Part shown: positions 12,522 through 20,106 of the stretch, in pieces
Layout of the letters: every line of letters begins with the position of its first letter
How positions within the stretch are numbered: position 1 is the first letter of the stretch
DNA from: a virus
Strand: one strand, 5' to 3'
DNA length: 20,106 nucleotides
IMG/VR virus record: IMGVR_UViG_3300032299_000306
Coordinates: 1 to 20,106 of that record
Position numbers and translations under genes: made by a program
The notes under the pieces: model-generated
Seen by the model: the letters and a program-made list of their open reading frames with translations, nothing else
What the model was told of the DNA's origin: nothing
Databases searched by the model: none

Positions 12522-14288
12522 TTACTCGGCTTTCATAACTGGCGTGGGGTCAAACAGTAGCCCCACGTCATCGTTAGCGTAACCCTTGTATCCTGCCTTT
12601 TTAATCAAGCGCTCTAGTTCATTTAGATGCGTCGCCTCGTCGACTACCTCACGACCAAACTGCATCATGTATGGGTCAAGCGCTTTTTCTTTTGCAATCG
12701 CTGAGAAGCCCATTGGATCATCGTGCAGTGGGTAAATGTCTTCCGCGATGCCTTCGTACTTATGTGGGCCTAGGCCCTGCTCTGGCTGGCGTCCACCGGC
12801 CTGCGTGTAGAAGTAGCTACGAGGGCGAATGTCCGACGCGTTTTTCAAACGACTTGACTCTGCGCCCTTGATGCCTGTACCGTACATGTTGGGCTCCAGC
12901 GTCGAGATGTTGGGCGCCCTGCTGTAGTGTACGAACGGCACCTGGCGTGCGTGCTCCAGAGCCCTCTTGGCGGCTTTAATAGCACCACCGGCGGAATACC
13001 TCTTACCTGGGAAGTCAGTCAGATTTAAACGTGGGTCATCCAAACTGGTTTCTTCTAAACCGCGTCTTGGCACAATGACCAGCGGACCAGCTTGAAACTT
13101 TTCTTCCGCAGCAAACACAGGCATGCCAGTCTCTTTGTTAAAGAACTGTGAGCCGCGGCGTGGGTCCATGCCGATCTGGGTGTAGGCCGGATCACGCAGC
13201 ATCTCTTCCATCATACGACGAACTTCATCATCGGATGTGCCTACGTTAGTACCCTTTATAAGCGCGAAAGGGGACTTTGCAGACCCGATCTCAGCGCCCA
13301 TGGGGGTCAGGGCCTGCTCCTTAGTTCCGAGGCCTACACGGACCGCCTGGTTTGGTTTAGAGCTAAACTCAACGTCCTTGAGGTGGCCTGTTCTGCCGTA
13401 ACTAATAGGCTTACCGGCGGCGTCGTGTGTGGTATCCACATAGATACCGTGCTGTGTATAGGCTGGAATGTCTAAACGATTACCAACCTTTGCACCAACG
13501 GGCACGGGAGCCAGCGCCTTAGACTGTTTGTTTGCCATCAAGGCGTTTATAATCTGCTCATCAGTATACGCTGGGGGCAGCTCTGCTCTCTGCCGTATTG
13601 GCAGGTACTGATTCATAATACGAATGCGCTCTTCTTGGCTGATGTTGCCTTTTAGATATTCTTCTAGCGCCTGTGCGACCTTTGGGTTTTGACTGTGCAA
13701 GTTCTTTGCTAAGCTAGTCAATGCACCAACCTTACCACCCTTAGCTTTCATAAAATCTGGGTTGGCTGCTTCTTCCGGGTTGTACTCAGCAAACTTACCA
13801 CGGATGTTTTGTGGCTTTAACACACCAACGTTAGGTATACCACCCTCCATAACGTGGAAGGTATCATGACCTGTGTTTTTTAAGTGTGTTAGGAAGTCTG
13901 AGTTTTCAATTGCTGTCCAGTCGCCGCGCTTTAATCCTTTTTCCAGGTTAACGCGCTTTGGGTATTGCTCAATAAACTCAGATATAACTGCCTGCCCCTC
14001 TGGTGTATTTGGATTCCAGTGTTGGCCTAAATTAACACTAACCGGGTACATGGTTGAACCAGACTTAATTTTGCCGCTGTTGTTCATGGATAAGAACGAC
14101 TCAGCAAACTCCGGATCTCTGGTAACAAACGTCGCCTTTGGCGTGGTGTACATCGGATCTTTTTTTGACTTAGTCGGGTCAAACTCTTTAATGTCCGGCG
14201 ATGGGCTGCCATGATAAAAGCCGGTCGTGAATTTCTTTTTAAACTCTTCGACGGCCTTCTTCATCTGCGCTGGAGTTAACTTTGCCAT
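12522..14288 (-). CDS. Polyvalent-type phage protein with two ADP-ribosyltransferase-like modules
   Basis: 588 aa. Module 1 (about 20-165) resembles ART toxins of phage polyvalent proteins: TGFYHGSPSPDIKEFDP, then KATFVTRDPEFAESF. Module 2 (about 270-430) carries a pattern I know from large polyvalent proteins: IPAYTQHGIYVDTTHD, DPAYTQIGMDPRRGSQFF, EKFQAGPLVIVPR. Module 3 (about 450-588) is another ART-like unit: VHYSR, MYGTGIKGAESSR, RSYFYT. The modules are separated by diglycine linkers (FMKAKGGKVGAL at 179-190 and RYSAGGAIKAAKRAL at 430-443). Such proteins are thought to be ejected with phage DNA and to modify host targets. ART activity here is inferred from motifs. The start directly follows the upstream stop (TAAATG). 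Its stop abuts the polA stop. Confidence 0.7.
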   Translation of the reverse strand: MAKLTPAQMKKAVEEFKKKFTTGFYHGSPSPDIKEFDPTKSKKDPMYTTPKATFVTRDPEFAESFLSMNNSGKIKSGSTMYPVSVNLGQHWNPNTPEGQAVISEFIEQYPKRVNLEKGLKRGDWTAIENSDFLTHLKNTGHDTFHVMEGGIPNVGVLKPQNIRGKFAEYNPEEAANPDFMKAKGGKVGALTSLAKNLHSQNPKVAQALEEYLKGNISQEERIRIMNQYLPIRQRAELPPAYTDEQIINALMANKQSKALAPVPVGAKVGNRLDIPAYTQHGIYVDTTHDAAGKPISYGRTGHLKDVEFSSKPNQAVRVGLGTKEQALTPMGAEIGSAKSPFALIKGTNVGTSDDEVRRMMEEMLRDPAYTQIGMDPRRGSQFFNKETGMPVFAAEEKFQAGPLVIVPRRGLEETSLDDPRLNLTDFPGKRYSAGGAIKAAKRALEHARQVPFVHYSRAPNISTLEPNMYGTGIKGAESSRLKNASDIRPRSYFYTQAGGRQPEQGLGPHKYEGIAEDIYPLHDDPMGFSAIAKEKALDPYMMQFGREVVDEATHLNELERLIKKAGYKGYANDDVGLLFDPTPVMKAE

Positions 14289-16412
14289 TTATTGATTCTC
14301 TTCCTGTAAGGCTCCCAGACCACCTACTGCACTAATTCCATACATTGGCTTGTTGCCACGGATAAATCCTTTAAGAATTTCTTCTTTAGGCTCTCCTGTA
14401 ATGGCGTGCGTTCTTTCAATCATTTCATTAATCTCTTGCATCATAGGCTTGCCGGGGTAATCTTTTGCTCCGGCCCATGCAATGTCTTGAAAGTTAGCAG
14501 GTTGAACACCAGCTTTTTTAGCCTCTTTAGCAAGCGCCTGCTGATAGATACCATAGGCATTTGGTGGTGGTGACATCATCTTTGGATCCCACAACTGACT
14601 CATCTGCTCGTCAAGAGTAGATACATCACGGTGGCCTAAAAAGTTAGCCGAGAAATTGTGACGCTTTGGGTTAGTTACAGGAATCTCACCCATCTCAGCA
14701 AGTTTCTTTGCCTGCTCCATGTTGCCGCTTACAAAACGACCGCCGATTGGGAATGGCAAATCTGCAGCTTTAGTGGGGATCTCTTGACCTAAACCTTTTT
14801 GATAATTTGTAAACGCGGCCATCATCAAGTTAGAGTTTGGATCTGCGCCACCGGTTGTAGCAGCCATCGCGTCAGCAAAACGATTTTTAAATTGCCTACG
14901 TCCTTCTTCTGGACCAAGCTCCTTAATAAACTCTTGCTCTAATTGACCCATAGCATACCAGTCTTTAGCAGCTGGGCGGTCTTTTGCTTTTTCAAATGCA
15001 CCACGCAGTCTTGCCAATGCCTCAGGATCATTTGCTAGTGCCTCGTACTTGGCAATTGTATCTGCTTTTTTAGGCACAATGTCTGTAGCGGTATATCCGG
15101 CTGTTGGATAATTTGATGGGTCTGCATAAAACCTTTTTTCAACATCAAAAAATGGTTGATAGTTACCAGCATCAATTTGCTTTTGTGCAAACTTGCGAGC
15201 TTTTTGTACCTCTAATGCCTCAGGGCTTAATTGCTTTTGCATAAACTCTTTGCCAGTTTTTGCGTCGACTGCCAATACCGGAGGAATTACATCCGGGTAT
15301 TGTTGAGACATTTTGTATGGGTCGTAGTTAAACTTTTTAGAAAGCTCTAAACCCTTTTTTGCTATTGACCCCAACGCACCGACCTTTCCACCACCGGCCA
15401 TCTGCGGCATCATCGCATTTAGCGGTGACTGCTGCATAGGGGGTTGCTGCATAGGTGGCTGCTGTGGGGGCATACCGGGGGGCATACCAGGGGGCATGCC
15501 AGGGGGTAGGCCACCCTGTGGTGGCGCCATGGGCGCTGGGGCTGGTGCAGGGGCGGCAGTAGCCTGCTGCATCAGTTGGTCTAAGAAGTCGCTCAGTGAC
15601 TTTAGCTTAGGGCTTGGTGTAACTGAACCGCCCATTGCTTTCTTTTGCACTTCTTCGTCTTTAGGCTGGTTAGGGTAAATAAATTCTTTTGCTTCCTTAC
15701 CGCCCTGAAACATGGGCACTAACACAGAGAGTGCAGTCCCAAGCGCTCGAACAGGTTTTATACGAGACTGACTCATTGCTCCACCGGCAGTGCCCAGGCC
15801 GCTAACCGCCGCATCAAACGTATTGCCCTGTTCAAGATCGCTAATCATTTTACCAGTTTCAGCACCAGCAATACCCATGCCGGCAACCCTACGAGGAATG
15901 CTCGGTTTGTTAAGGCGCTCGCCTTCCATGATATTAGCCGCTGTTTTTTGTGGTAAAGATGGTGGTGTTGGCTGGTTTTCAATCCCTAAGAAACCTTTGC
16001 GAATAGGAATTTGAGACCCACGCGATTGGATGGGCACACCACGAGCAGTTTCGCTTTTTTTAAACGCCTCTTTGTACCCAGCGCCGCCAACGTCTGGGCC
16101 GGTTGTTTGTGTTTTTAACCAGTTGGAAATTGCTTGGTTTTTAGCCCTGTCAGGACCAAGTGTTTTTTGAGCTATTTTTTCTGTGATTACGTCAACAGCC
16201 GAGCCGGCCGTTGGACCAAGCATAGCCCCTGCAGTTAATCCAATGGCTGCACCTGCCGCTGGTTTTGAGCTATCGTATTCTGACGCGCTTTCGTCCTCAC
16301 CACTTGCCAATTTATTAGCAATTAAATCAACCTGTGCCTGTTGATCTTCTTCGCTAAGGTCTTTGAACGAGTCGTCTACCTGGACGCGCTTACCGGCGAT
16401 TTCAATAATCAT
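14289..16412 (-). CDS. Multidomain virion-associated/polyvalent protein
   Basis: 707 aa. The N-terminus (IEIAGKRVQVDDSFKDLSEEDQQAQVDLIA) resembles a leader seen on large phage virion proteins. A Gly/Ala-rich hydrophobic stretch (53-76, AAGAAIGLTAGAMLGPTAGSA) could insert in a membrane. After KKAMGGSV comes a flexible Ala-Pro and Pro-Gly-Met-Pro linker (285-335), then MAGGGKVGALGSIAKKGLELSKKF (338-361). The C-terminal 340 residues hold a globular unit with TTGGADPNSNLMMAAF, PKRHNFSANFLGHRDVSTLDE and FQDIAWAGAKDYPGKP, which resembles a domain of polyvalent proteins (DUF7178-like, by recall only). It is probably packaged and ejected. The start overlaps the upstream stop (TAATG). Confidence 0.6.
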   Translation of the reverse strand: MIIEIAGKRVQVDDSFKDLSEEDQQAQVDLIANKLASGEDESASEYDSSKPAAGAAIGLTAGAMLGPTAGSAVDVITEKIAQKTLGPDRAKNQAISNWLKTQTTGPDVGGAGYKEAFKKSETARGVPIQSRGSQIPIRKGFLGIENQPTPPSLPQKTAANIMEGERLNKPSIPRRVAGMGIAGAETGKMISDLEQGNTFDAAVSGLGTAGGAMSQSRIKPVRALGTALSVLVPMFQGGKEAKEFIYPNQPKDEEVQKKAMGGSVTPSPKLKSLSDFLDQLMQQATAAPAPAPAPMAPPQGGLPPGMPPGMPPGMPPQQPPMQQPPMQQSPLNAMMPQMAGGGKVGALGSIAKKGLELSKKFNYDPYKMSQQYPDVIPPVLAVDAKTGKEFMQKQLSPEALEVQKARKFAQKQIDAGNYQPFFDVEKRFYADPSNYPTAGYTATDIVPKKADTIAKYEALANDPEALARLRGAFEKAKDRPAAKDWYAMGQLEQEFIKELGPEEGRRQFKNRFADAMAATTGGADPNSNLMMAAFTNYQKGLGQEIPTKAADLPFPIGGRFVSGNMEQAKKLAEMGEIPVTNPKRHNFSANFLGHRDVSTLDEQMSQLWDPKMMSPPPNAYGIYQQALAKEAKKAGVQPANFQDIAWAGAKDYPGKPMMQEINEMIERTHAITGEPKEEILKGFIRGNKPMYGISAVGGLGALQEENQ
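15466..15513 (-). repeat. Tandem 12-bp repeat encoding Pro-Gly-Met-Pro
   Basis: Four consecutive 12-bp units of GGGGGCATACCR on the + strand, the last degenerate (GGGGGTAGGCCA). They encode the PPGM repeats of the 707-aa protein. The neighbouring TTGCTGCATAGG-type units (about 15428-15456) encode a further MQQPP repeat. Such in-frame repeats can vary in copy number. Confidence 0.8.
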
Positions 16413-18337
16413 TATTTAATTACCTTGTATGGTACGTTTTTTAACGGAGCAGATTTACCAGCAGCGGCTTTTTCTTCACCGGGAGGAGCTTGCAAAGGAT
16501 TGTTATTTAACGGTACATCCATACCCAAAACTTTACTTAGGCTTCTGTTATGCTCGGCAATTATAGACTTAGCTGGGCCTCTTAAGAAAACGGCAACGTC
16601 CGCGTAAGTGCCGTTTTCATCACGGTATTTGTCCAAAGCATCGCCCATTTTCTTATCAAAAATAGCACGTTGAAGCATGACACCCGCTTGCATTTTAAGA
16701 ATTTTAACTGGGTCTGATGTAGATCCAACAGCCTTCTCCACCAATCGGCGTTCACTATCTGAAACAGCACCCTGGCCTTGTAAGTACACGCGAGCGTACT
16801 CTAACTCAGCCTGCTTTAAGTGTTTTTCAACCTGCAAAAACTTTTTAATTTGATCTGGTGTTGCTCCGGCTATGGTTAAGTTTTTCTCTAAGTTTGGTAT
16901 GCCAATCGTTCCAAATTGCCCAATACCAACGCCTGTCTCAATAGTCTTTAACACAAATGGTACAAAGCCATTCTTAGATAACTTACCAAATACATCTTTC
17001 ATCGAGGGATCTTCAGTTATCGAAAGAATATCAGAGTAACGCATTTCTCTTTCGCCGGAAGAACGCGCTAAGTTAGGTATCTCAGCGCCAATTTTACCAA
17101 AGTTCTGTCCTATTTCTTTAGCCGATGCCAGGCTTCCTTCTTTTTCAATTTCTTGTTGGCGCTGTAGCTGACCTGGAGTTGGGCGTGGTTGCTGAATAGG
17201 CGCCTGTTGTGTAGTGGGGGCTGCAGGGGCTGCAGGAGCTGCAGGAGCTGTGGTTGGAGGCATGTAGTTACCAGCCTCGAACTTAGTAATCGCCGCCTTG
17301 GCCTTAGCTAACGCCTCTGGTGTGTTAGGAATTTGTGAAGTTGTATCAATACCTAACGCGCTTGATATTGCTTTAGCGTAGTTTGCTGTTGACTCTGGTG
17401 TGTTACCCGGCGCTGTGGACGGCGCCCATGTCTCAGCCAACAAAGAAGGACTCATAAAGCCGCCGACCTGTGGGCCAAAACGCTCCTTAACTGCGGGGCT
17501 TTGACCAGATAGCTTAAGTTGCAAGTCAGCCTCAAGCGCTCTTTCACCTTCTGCAGGAGTTGCAAAGGTTCTAATCTTACCTGTAACAGGATCAACTAAA
17601 TTACCTGGATTGTTGTTGCGCACACTGACAGGCGCTCCGGGAGCGCTAGGTGTTGGGGTAACAACGCTTTGAACTGCGGCCTGTGTCTGTGGTGTGTCTC
17701 GGTAACGATTTGGGTTGGCGCGGTACTCACGCGTAGAAATAGTTTTAAGAACTGGCTTACCGTCAACCATATCGACAACAGGAATCTTAGGCTCGTCCAT
17801 TGCAGGGTTAGCATAAATCTCAGCCTGTTTTTGTGCCCAAGCGTTATAAATCTTGTTGTAATCTTCCTGGGTGCGGGCATTGTTTAGTGCAGTGCGGATC
17901 TGTGGGGGCATTGTGGCCTCACCAAAAGCTCCAGGAACCGCGCCGGGAGCTCCAGGGGCGCCGCTTAGCTCAGCTGCCTTGCGCCGTTCAAACGCCTCTT
18001 GCTGGGCCTGTGCCGTCCTAAACGCAGCCATCTGTTGGCGCATGTCAAATGTGCTTTTTTGTTCTGCTTGCTCTTGTTGATTAAGCTGAGCTAAAGCCGC
18101 TGACGGACCTTGTGCGCCACCGGATCCAAATGCAGCCGCGCGCTCCAGGCCACGGTTAAATGCGGCCAGGGGGCTTTGACGTGCATCAATCATAGCCTGC
18201 ATGTTGGCCAATAGATCCGCCGTCTGGGTTGGGTCCAGTGGAGCCTTACCAGTTGGCGGAAGTCTAGTCGGGGCAACTGCCGCCTCTGGCGTATCTGACG
18301 AACCGCCGGTTTGAAAATAAGATAATCCGTTTTTCAT
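16412..18337 (-). CDS. Virion protein with embedded peptidoglycan-hydrolase (lytic transglycosylase-like) domain
   Basis: 641 aa. The N-terminal half is low-complexity, with Ala/Gln-rich coiled helices (40-120) and a collagen-like GAPGAPGAVPG stretch (126-136). Residues about 238-357 form a domain beginning SVRNNNPGNL, with TFATPAEGERALEADL, LLAETWAPSTAPGNTPESTANY and LGIDTTSQI. I recognise this as the virion-associated murein hydrolase type that cuts the cell wall during DNA entry. A Pro/Ala linker (360-390) leads to a helical C-terminal part (390-641). It lies among the other virion-type genes, in the role of the T7 gp16 transglycosylase module. Hydrolase activity is inferred from the motif pattern. 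Confidence 0.78.
   Translation of the reverse strand: MKNGLSYFQTGGSSDTPEAAVAPTRLPPTGKAPLDPTQTADLLANMQAMIDARQSPLAAFNRGLERAAAFGSGGAQGPSAALAQLNQQEQAEQKSTFDMRQQMAAFRTAQAQQEAFERRKAAELSGAPGAPGAVPGAFGEATMPPQIRTALNNARTQEDYNKIYNAWAQKQAEIYANPAMDEPKIPVVDMVDGKPVLKTISTREYRANPNRYRDTPQTQAAVQSVVTPTPSAPGAPVSVRNNNPGNLVDPVTGKIRTFATPAEGERALEADLQLKLSGQSPAVKERFGPQVGGFMSPSLLAETWAPSTAPGNTPESTANYAKAISSALGIDTTSQIPNTPEALAKAKAAITKFEAGNYMPPTTAPAAPAAPAAPTTQQAPIQQPRPTPGQLQRQQEIEKEGSLASAKEIGQNFGKIGAEIPNLARSSGEREMRYSDILSITEDPSMKDVFGKLSKNGFVPFVLKTIETGVGIGQFGTIGIPNLEKNLTIAGATPDQIKKFLQVEKHLKQAELEYARVYLQGQGAVSDSERRLVEKAVGSTSDPVKILKMQAGVMLQRAIFDKKMGDALDKYRDENGTYADVAVFLRGPAKSIIAEHNRSLSKVLGMDVPLNNNPLQAPPGEEKAAAGKSAPLKNVPYKVIK
17220..17250 (-). 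repeat. 9-bp tandem repeat encoding Ala-Pro-Ala
   Basis: Three units GCTGCAGGR and a partial fourth (+ strand) encode the APAAPAAPAAP linker right after the hydrolase domain of the 641-aa protein. A low-complexity spacer with in-frame periodicity of three codons. Confidence 0.75.
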
Positions 18338-18345
18338 GTTATGCC

Positions 18346-19257
18346 TTAAATTACGTCATACTCTGGGGACATTGGGGCCACGTAATCGGGGCCTACACCA
18401 GAATCAATACCAACGTCGCGATTATCTAAATTAGGATCTTCGTTTGGAATGTAAGTTCCTCCACCGCTGTTAATCCCCCTAAGGAAGTCCATAATACCCC
18501 TATTGCTAATCAAACCGCCGCCGCCTGGTGCGTTTCCAAAAAGTGAGGTTAATACACCGCTACCGGCGTTTGCTAAGCTGCCGATTGTATTGAGTGGCGA
18601 TAGTTGTGTCCTGTTTGCGACTGTAGTAGGAGCCTGGATACCACCAACAATCTTACCATAGTTAGCCGCGGCTGTAAACGGATCCGACTGCTGTGCCTGG
18701 CCTAGTGTCGTCATTGCGCTAGTGCCTTGTTGACCTACATTACCTAAGCCGGTACTAGCCTGCACACCAGTCTGTTGGTTTTGCAATGCTGCCTGCATCT
18801 GCTGGGCAAGCAAGTTAGCCTGTGCGTCGCCTATTGCTTTGTTGTATGCTGTCTCACCACGTAGGCTACCAAAGTTACCAGACGCGATATTAGCGCCAGT
18901 GACTGGTGCAGTGTACTGGGGCATTAACTGGTTAAGCTGTTGGTTCTGAGCCTGGAACAAGCCACCCATTGCTGTGTTTGTGTTGGGGGTTACTTGACCA
19001 GTCTGAGCGTTTGTGATAAATGGATTGGCTGCGCCAGAAGCAATCTGACCTAACGTGCTCTGTGCCTGTAAGAACGGATTGTTCGCACCTTGCAAATTGG
19101 TAATGGCTTGACCCGCTACGGTGTTCTGTAGCGAAGGGGCTTGGCCTGCAGCTGTGCCCGCCTGGCTAACAATATTCTGCTGCGCGGTGTCGTACCACGC
19201 CGGCATCGACGTGGTTTGATTGGCTGTATTTGTAATAAAGTCTGATAGTCCTGGCAT
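18346..19257 (-). CDS. Gln/Ala/Gly-rich putative internal virion protein
   Basis: 303 aa. Composition is dominated by Gln, Ala, Gly, Asn and Thr, with no Cys. A long helical region (about 95-175) includes the recognisable stretch ANIASGNFGSLRGETAYNKAIGDAQ and LLAQQMQAALQNQQTG; the flanks are disordered. Proteins of this look occur in the tail/internal-protein region of podovirus-like phages and are usually left unnamed. The C-terminus is acidic and Pro-rich. It starts two bases after the stop of the upstream gene, behind an AAGAGAG SD. The structural role is inferred from composition and neighbours. Confidence 0.65.
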   Translation of the reverse strand: MPGLSDFITNTANQTTSMPAWYDTAQQNIVSQAGTAAGQAPSLQNTVAGQAITNLQGANNPFLQAQSTLGQIASGAANPFITNAQTGQVTPNTNTAMGGLFQAQNQQLNQLMPQYTAPVTGANIASGNFGSLRGETAYNKAIGDAQANLLAQQMQAALQNQQTGVQASTGLGNVGQQGTSAMTTLGQAQQSDPFTAAANYGKIVGGIQAPTTVANRTQLSPLNTIGSLANAGSGVLTSLFGNAPGGGGLISNRGIMDFLRGINSGGGTYIPNEDPNLDNRDVGIDSGVGPDYVAPMSPEYDVI

Positions 19258-19259
19258 GA

Positions 19260-20106
19260 TTATGCTCTCTTTTTAGCTTCAAGTAAGTATGCGAGTGGGC
19301 CCGCGGAGTCTGGGGGTAAATCTTCTGGGTCGTGATCTTGTCTATGCTCACGGACAACTTGTAACAACTGGTCTAATACACCAGCACCGGCCTCGTTGCT
19401 GCCATTACCCAATGCAGAAACAACGTCTGCGGGAATAACAAACTCGCCGTTGGCAAGCATTGCGGGGACCTCGTCGCTGGTGCCATCACCATCACCCTGA
19501 ACGTAGCGGTTTTCTAGTGTGCCTAGACCACCCTCACTGAAGAACTGTGGGTTGTGATCTGCGAGGCCACCTTCAGCCATAAACTTTGGATTAAATCCAG
19601 GTAGCTCATAACCTACATCACGTTTTGTCATGCCAACTTTTAGTTTAGGCATCTTTAAGTCAGAACCAACAAACGGCGACGAAGCTGGATCTGATATTCC
19701 TGCGTTGTCTGATGTGCCATAGTTTGATCTAGCTAATCCAAATGGGTCGTATTGTGTTGCCACTGCGCCTCCTGAAGCCATCTTAAATTGGCCGGCTAAT
19801 TGATAATCTGTCCTGGCTTTAGTTAAGCCGGGTGTTAAGTCATAAATACCTGATGTGTCTGATGCAGCTTGAGCAGCACGTATCTGCGGTATTGTTAATG
19901 GCCTAACTGGTGTTGTACCACCACCGCCGCCGCCACCGCCACCTGTGCCGCCACCGCCACCTGTGCCGCCACCGCCACCTGTGCCGCCGCCACCTGTGCC
20001 AGTACCTGTATCTCCACCGCCACCGCCACCGCCACCGCCTGTACCTGTACCTGTACCTGTACCTGTACCTGTACCTGTACCTGTACCTGTACCTGTACCT
20101 GTACCT
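19260..20106 (-). CDS. Gly/Thr-rich virion-type protein, 5' end missing
   Basis: The frame has no stop up to the right edge, so the ATG at 19781 is internal and the true start lies beyond the window. From the edge it reads a (Gly-Thr) repeat, then poly-Gly with Thr spacers, then TTPVRPLTIPQIRAAQ, FKMASGGAVATQ, FMAEGGLADHN and FFSEGGLGTLENR. Near the C-terminus is GDGDGTSDEVPAMLANGEFV followed by IPADVVSALG. This last block matches a motif I know from many phage virion proteins (GxGxSDxIPAMLSxGEYVvpA). The C-terminus is Lys/Arg-rich. The glycine run is probably a flexible linker. Identity is unknown beyond virion-associated. Confidence 0.7.
   Translation of the reverse strand, partial: GTGTGTGTGTGTGTGTGTGTGTGGGGGGGGGDTGTGTGGGGTGGGGGTGGGGGTGGGGGGGGGTTPVRPLTIPQIRAAQAASDTSGIYDLTPGLTKARTDYQLAGQFKMASGGAVATQYDPFGLARSNYGTSDNAGISDPASSPFVGSDLKMPKLKVGMTKRDVGYELPGFNPKFMAEGGLADHNPQFFSEGGLGTLENRYVQGDGDGTSDEVPAMLANGEFVIPADVVSALGNGSNEAGAGVLDQLLQVVREHRQDHDPEDLPPDSAGPLAYLLEAKKRA
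19911..20106 (-). repeat. Gly/Thr codon repeats ending in (GTACCT)n
   Basis: From 20041 to the edge there are eleven perfect copies of GTACCT (AGGTAC on the coding strand), encoding Gly-Thr. Inside this, 19911-20040 is a degenerate series of CCACCGCCG/CCTGTGCCG units encoding Gly4-8 and Thr. The window ends within the array, so true copy number is unknown. Confidence 0.95.

Noticed and set aside
12671-12871. Small + strand frame opposite the ART-like gene
   Set aside because: Antisense shadow with no ribosome-binding site or domain; the - strand frame is continuous with recognisable motifs.
1-20106. tRNA genes, CRISPR arrays, insertion sequences, toxin-antitoxin or restriction genes
   Set aside because: No cloverleaf, regularly spaced repeats, transposase motifs or recognisable defence genes were seen on either strand.

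Overview
The window looks like a piece of a lytic-type tailed-phage genome, probably recovered from an aquatic metagenome. It carries a phage replication set (VRR-NUC nuclease, SNF2-type helicase, DUF2800 nuclease, DUF2815 ssDNA-binding protein, class II ribonucleotide reductase, family A DNA polymerase), a terminase-small-subunit-like gene, HNH endonucleases and a block of large virion-type genes. Genes are packed tightly, often with ATGA or TAATG overlaps. I see no rRNA, tRNA, CRISPR array, integrase or attachment site. A DUF1289-like gene, a family best known from Proteobacteria, weakly suggests a proteobacterial host. The right edge lies inside a hexanucleotide repeat and the left edge inside a gene, so the fragment is incomplete at both ends.

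Left arm (1-12521, all + strand). A partial gene end, an HExxH protein, a VRR-NUC nuclease, an AT-rich HNH gene and an SNF2-type helicase come first. Eight small genes follow (2516-4363), including a sigma-region-4-like protein and DUF3310. Next is a run of small proteins (4468-5314, including DUF6321), a TerS-like gene, a short orphan reading frame that may be the stub of a terminase large subunit gene, and an endonuclease VII-type HNH gene. Then come the DUF2800 nuclease, a small membrane protein, a small unknown, the DUF2815 SSB, NrdJ, a DUF1289-like 52-aa protein and DNA polymerase A. Four of the longer gaps hold an almost identical 20-bp AT-rich motif (TTTTTGTATTATTATATRTA), and a shorter fifth copy lies over the helicase stop codon. 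Two copies are fused to strong tetraloop terminators. The motif divides the arm into apparent transcription units and is the best candidate for a phage-specific promoter.

Right arm (12522-20106, all - strand, read right to left). Five virion-type genes are stacked head to tail: a Gly/Thr-rich partial protein with a GTSDxVPAxLxxGEFVxP-type motif, a Gln/Ala/Gly-rich protein, a 641-aa protein with an embedded peptidoglycan-hydrolase-like domain, a 707-aa multidomain protein, and a 588-aa 'polyvalent' protein with two ADP-ribosyltransferase-like modules. This resembles the internal or ejected-protein part of a late module. A short diglycine motif followed by a hydrophobic residue recurs at module boundaries in these proteins.

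The two arms converge at 12521/12522 with the stop codons directly abutting and no intergenic space. Replication and nucleotide supply are thus encoded on one strand, and virion or ejection functions on the other. The polymerase has Leu at the position equivalent to E. coli Pol I Phe762, and the ribonucleotide reductase is the B12-dependent type, a combination familiar from environmental phages.
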